59,116 nt of DNA from an uncultured bacterium (GTDB taxonomy: Bacteria; Pseudomonadota; Alphaproteobacteria; Sphingomonadales; Sphingomonadaceae): assembly GCA_903884945.1 (NCBI GenBank), contig CAISGR010000269.1, forward strand, positions 1 through 59,116, in the 5' to 3' direction. The notes under the pieces were generated by a model. The model worked only from the letters and a program-made list of their open reading frames with translations, ran no database searches and was not told the origin of the DNA. The position numbers and the translations under genes are program-made. Positions 57,800-59,116 of the stretch are shown here, piece after piece (within the stretch, counting starts at the first letter, position 1; each line of letters opens with the position of its first letter).

Positions 57800-58498
57800 T
57801 CAGGCAAGCATCGCTTCCACCCAGGCCGGCACCAGTTCTCCCGCCGGGCCAAGTCGCGTCTCCGCGAAGAGCGGGCTGCCCGCCGAATATTCCAGGTTCA
57901 TCTCCAGCGTATCCGCGCCACGGCGGCGCGCGGCGCTGACGAAGCCGGCGGCCGGATAGACCGCCCCCGAGGTGCCGATCGAGACGAACAGATCCGCCAC
58001 GGCCAAAGCCTGCTCGATTACGTGCATGGCATAGGGCATCTCGCCGAAGAAGACGATGTCCGGCCGCATCGCGGCCGCGCCGCATTTTTCGCATATCGTC
58101 CCCGGCGGCAGCGAGCCGGCCCAGGGCACCCGCTTGCCGCAGGCAGCACACAGCGCCGAGTTCAGTTCCCCATGCATATGCAGCAAGCGCTTCGCCCCTG
58201 CCCGCTCGTGCAGGTCGTCGACATTCTGGGTGACGATCAGCAATTCGCCCGGCCACGCGGCATCGAGCTTCGCCAGTGCCTCATGGGCCGCGTTCGGCTC
58301 GACCATCGCCAACGCCGCGCGGCGGGCATCGTAGAAGCGGTGAACCAGATCCGGATCGTCAGCAAGCGCCTCCGGCGTGCAGACATCCTCGACGCGATGC
58401 CCTTCCCACAGGCCGCCGGGCCCGCGGAAAGTGGCGAGACCGCTTTCCGCCGAGATGCCCGCACCGGTAAGGACGACGATATTGCGAGGCTGTTCCAT
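57800..58498 (-). CDS. cobB: NAD-dependent protein deacylase (sirtuin)
   Basis: 232 residues from the ATG at 58498 (an ATG at 58507 would add three). NAD motif TGAGISAESGLATFRG, active-site TQNVDDLHERAG with the catalytic His in HMHGEL, and the zinc ligands in CAACG and CEKC. It removes acyl groups from lysines using NAD+, and in bacteria activates acetyl-CoA synthetase, which is encoded at 37-39 kb. Length fits the compact class III form. Confidence 0.93.
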   Translation of the reverse strand: MEQPRNIVVLTGAGISAESGLATFRGPGGLWEGHRVEDVCTPEALADDPDLVHRFYDARRAALAMVEPNAAHEALAKLDAAWPGELLIVTQNVDDLHERAGAKRLLHMHGELNSALCAACGKRVPWAGSLPPGTICEKCGAAAMRPDIVFFGEMPYAMHVIEQALAVADLFVSIGTSGAVYPAAGFVSAARRRGADTLEMNLEYSAGSPLFAETRLGPAGELVPAWVEAMLA

Positions 58499-58678
58499 GG
58501 CCTCCATTCTAGGCCGGAGGCACGATGAAGGCCACCGCCTCGAAGCCAGACTATCGCCGGATGAAAAATCCGTCATCTTCAGCGTTGACTCAAAACTGTC
58601 ACGTTACGGAAGCGAAAGAGTCACGGAGCGTGAATAGGGCGGCCCCGCGCCGATCGTCGGCGTCGGGGAATCTCTATA
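58499..58678. promoter_or_regulatory. Divergent promoter region, sirtuin / TonB-dependent receptor
   Basis: A 180-nt spacer with an AT-rich patch (58560-58600). TTGACT at 58583 could be a receptor -35, with no well-placed -10 found. GGGGAA before 58679 is the receptor ribosome site. Confidence 0.35.
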
Positions 58679-59116
58679 ATGTCGATCTCATCCATGCCGC
58701 AGCGACTGCTGCTCGGCGCCAGCATGCTTTCTATCGCCATCCTGTCCAGCGCCGCCCGCGCCGAGACAGCGCCTGGGCCTGCTGCCGTCACTGCCGTGGA
58801 CGAGACCACGGCCGACCAGAAGGCAAAGACCGACCTGGCCGAGGGATCCGACATCGTCGTGACCGCGACCCGCGCCAACGAGATCGCCCCCGTCACCGCC
58901 TCGCTGCAGACGACGCAGCCGCAATCGGTGATCTCGCGCTCGTTCATCGAGGATTCGCTGCCCGCGACCTCCGACTTCAACCAGATCGCGCTGATCTCGC
59001 CCAGCGTGTCGGGCTATGGCAACGCCAATGGCCCCGGCCTGTCCGAATCCAAGGCGCAGATCCGCGGCTTCCAGGATGGCGAATACAATATCACATATGA
59101 CGGCGTGCCGTTCGGC
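58679..59116 (+). CDS. TonB-dependent receptor, N-terminal part (3' end outside window)
   Basis: 146 codons to the window edge, still open. Signal peptide MSISSMPQRLLLGASMLSIA continuing to SSAARA-ETA. DIVVTATRANEIAPVTASLQ is a TonB box and start of the plug, and SPSVSGYGNANGPGLSESKA and IRGFQDGEYNITYDGVPFG are plug motifs typical of siderophore/vitamin-type receptors. Unlike the receptor at 13.6 kb it lacks a carboxypeptidase-regulatory domain. Cargo unknown because the barrel is missing. Confidence 0.9.
   Translation, partial: MSISSMPQRLLLGASMLSIAILSSAARAETAPGPAAVTAVDETTADQKAKTDLAEGSDIVVTATRANEIAPVTASLQTTQPQSVISRSFIEDSLPATSDFNQIALISPSVSGYGNANGPGLSESKAQIRGFQDGEYNITYDGVPFG

Noticed and set aside
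1..59116. CRISPR arrays, tRNA or rRNA genes, insertion sequences
   Set aside because: No regularly spaced repeats, cloverleaf-like sequences, rRNA signatures or transposase motifs were found on either strand.

Overview
The window is about 59.1 kb of dense, high-GC bacterial chromosome. Gene content and protein style point to an alphaproteobacterium of the Sphingomonas group: TonB-dependent receptors (one of the Oar-like type with an N-terminal carboxypeptidase-regulatory domain), a NodT-type efflux lipoprotein, a soluble globin-coupled chemoreceptor, a methylmalonyl-CoA pathway controlled by a ScfR/RamB-like regulator, and lepB-rnc and era loci. I see no transposase, integrase, tRNA, rRNA or CRISPR array.

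Layout. 1-1.6 kb: tail of one chemoreceptor followed by a second, globin-coupled one. 1.6-7.1 kb: housekeeping genes (SDR, prmA, phhA, a DUF2459 protein with an esterase-like hydrolase, a small lipoprotein, an exported glycerophosphodiester phosphodiesterase). 7.1-12.4 kb: a tight paoABC-like molybdenum hydroxylase operon with its XdhC/PaoD chaperone and a MocA-like cytidylyltransferase. 12.5-18 kb: an exported 'purine nucleoside permease' family protein, a 1103-residue TonB-dependent receptor and an exported nucleosidase, which together look like a nucleoside scavenging locus. 18-22.8 kb: a split MacAB-like ABC exporter with adaptor and outer-membrane channel. 23-34.2 kb: propionyl-CoA to succinyl-CoA cluster (pccA, small membrane protein, bioB, methylmalonyl-CoA mutase, crotonase, epimerase, two exported unknowns, pccB) with a divergent ScfR-like regulator and four TTGCRAA repeats between them. 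34.2-46.6 kb: HD-domain protein, EamA transporter, extended SDR, acetyl-CoA synthetase, DUF6880 protein, an ArsR-SRPBCC-GST operon whose palindrome overlaps the first start codon, isochorismatase-like protein, AbrB-type membrane protein, glutathione reductase and glucose-6-phosphate isomerase. 46.7-48.3 kb: lepB-rnc. 48.3-55.5 kb: accessory block. 55.9-59.1 kb: era, a nitrilase-family amidohydrolase, a sirtuin and the start of another TonB-dependent receptor.

The most interesting segment is 48.9-53.7 kb. Five overlapping or closely packed plus-strand genes encode a 'thermostable hemolysin' family protein, a fusion of an adenylate-forming ligase with a heme-oxygenase-like diiron oxidase (HDO) domain carrying an H-x3-D-x2-H motif, an SDR, an exported TPR-like protein and a SAM methyltransferase. 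This reads as a small-molecule biosynthesis operon rather than a toxin locus. It lies between rnc and era, which are adjacent in many proteobacteria, so it may be an insertion into a conserved housekeeping operon.

The second theme is metabolic coupling. Biotin synthase sits inside the operon of the biotin-dependent carboxylase, a cofactor cytidylyltransferase sits with the molybdenum hydroxylase, and receptor plus exported nucleosidases sit next to that hydroxylase. All functional calls rest on motif recognition by eye; no database search was run.
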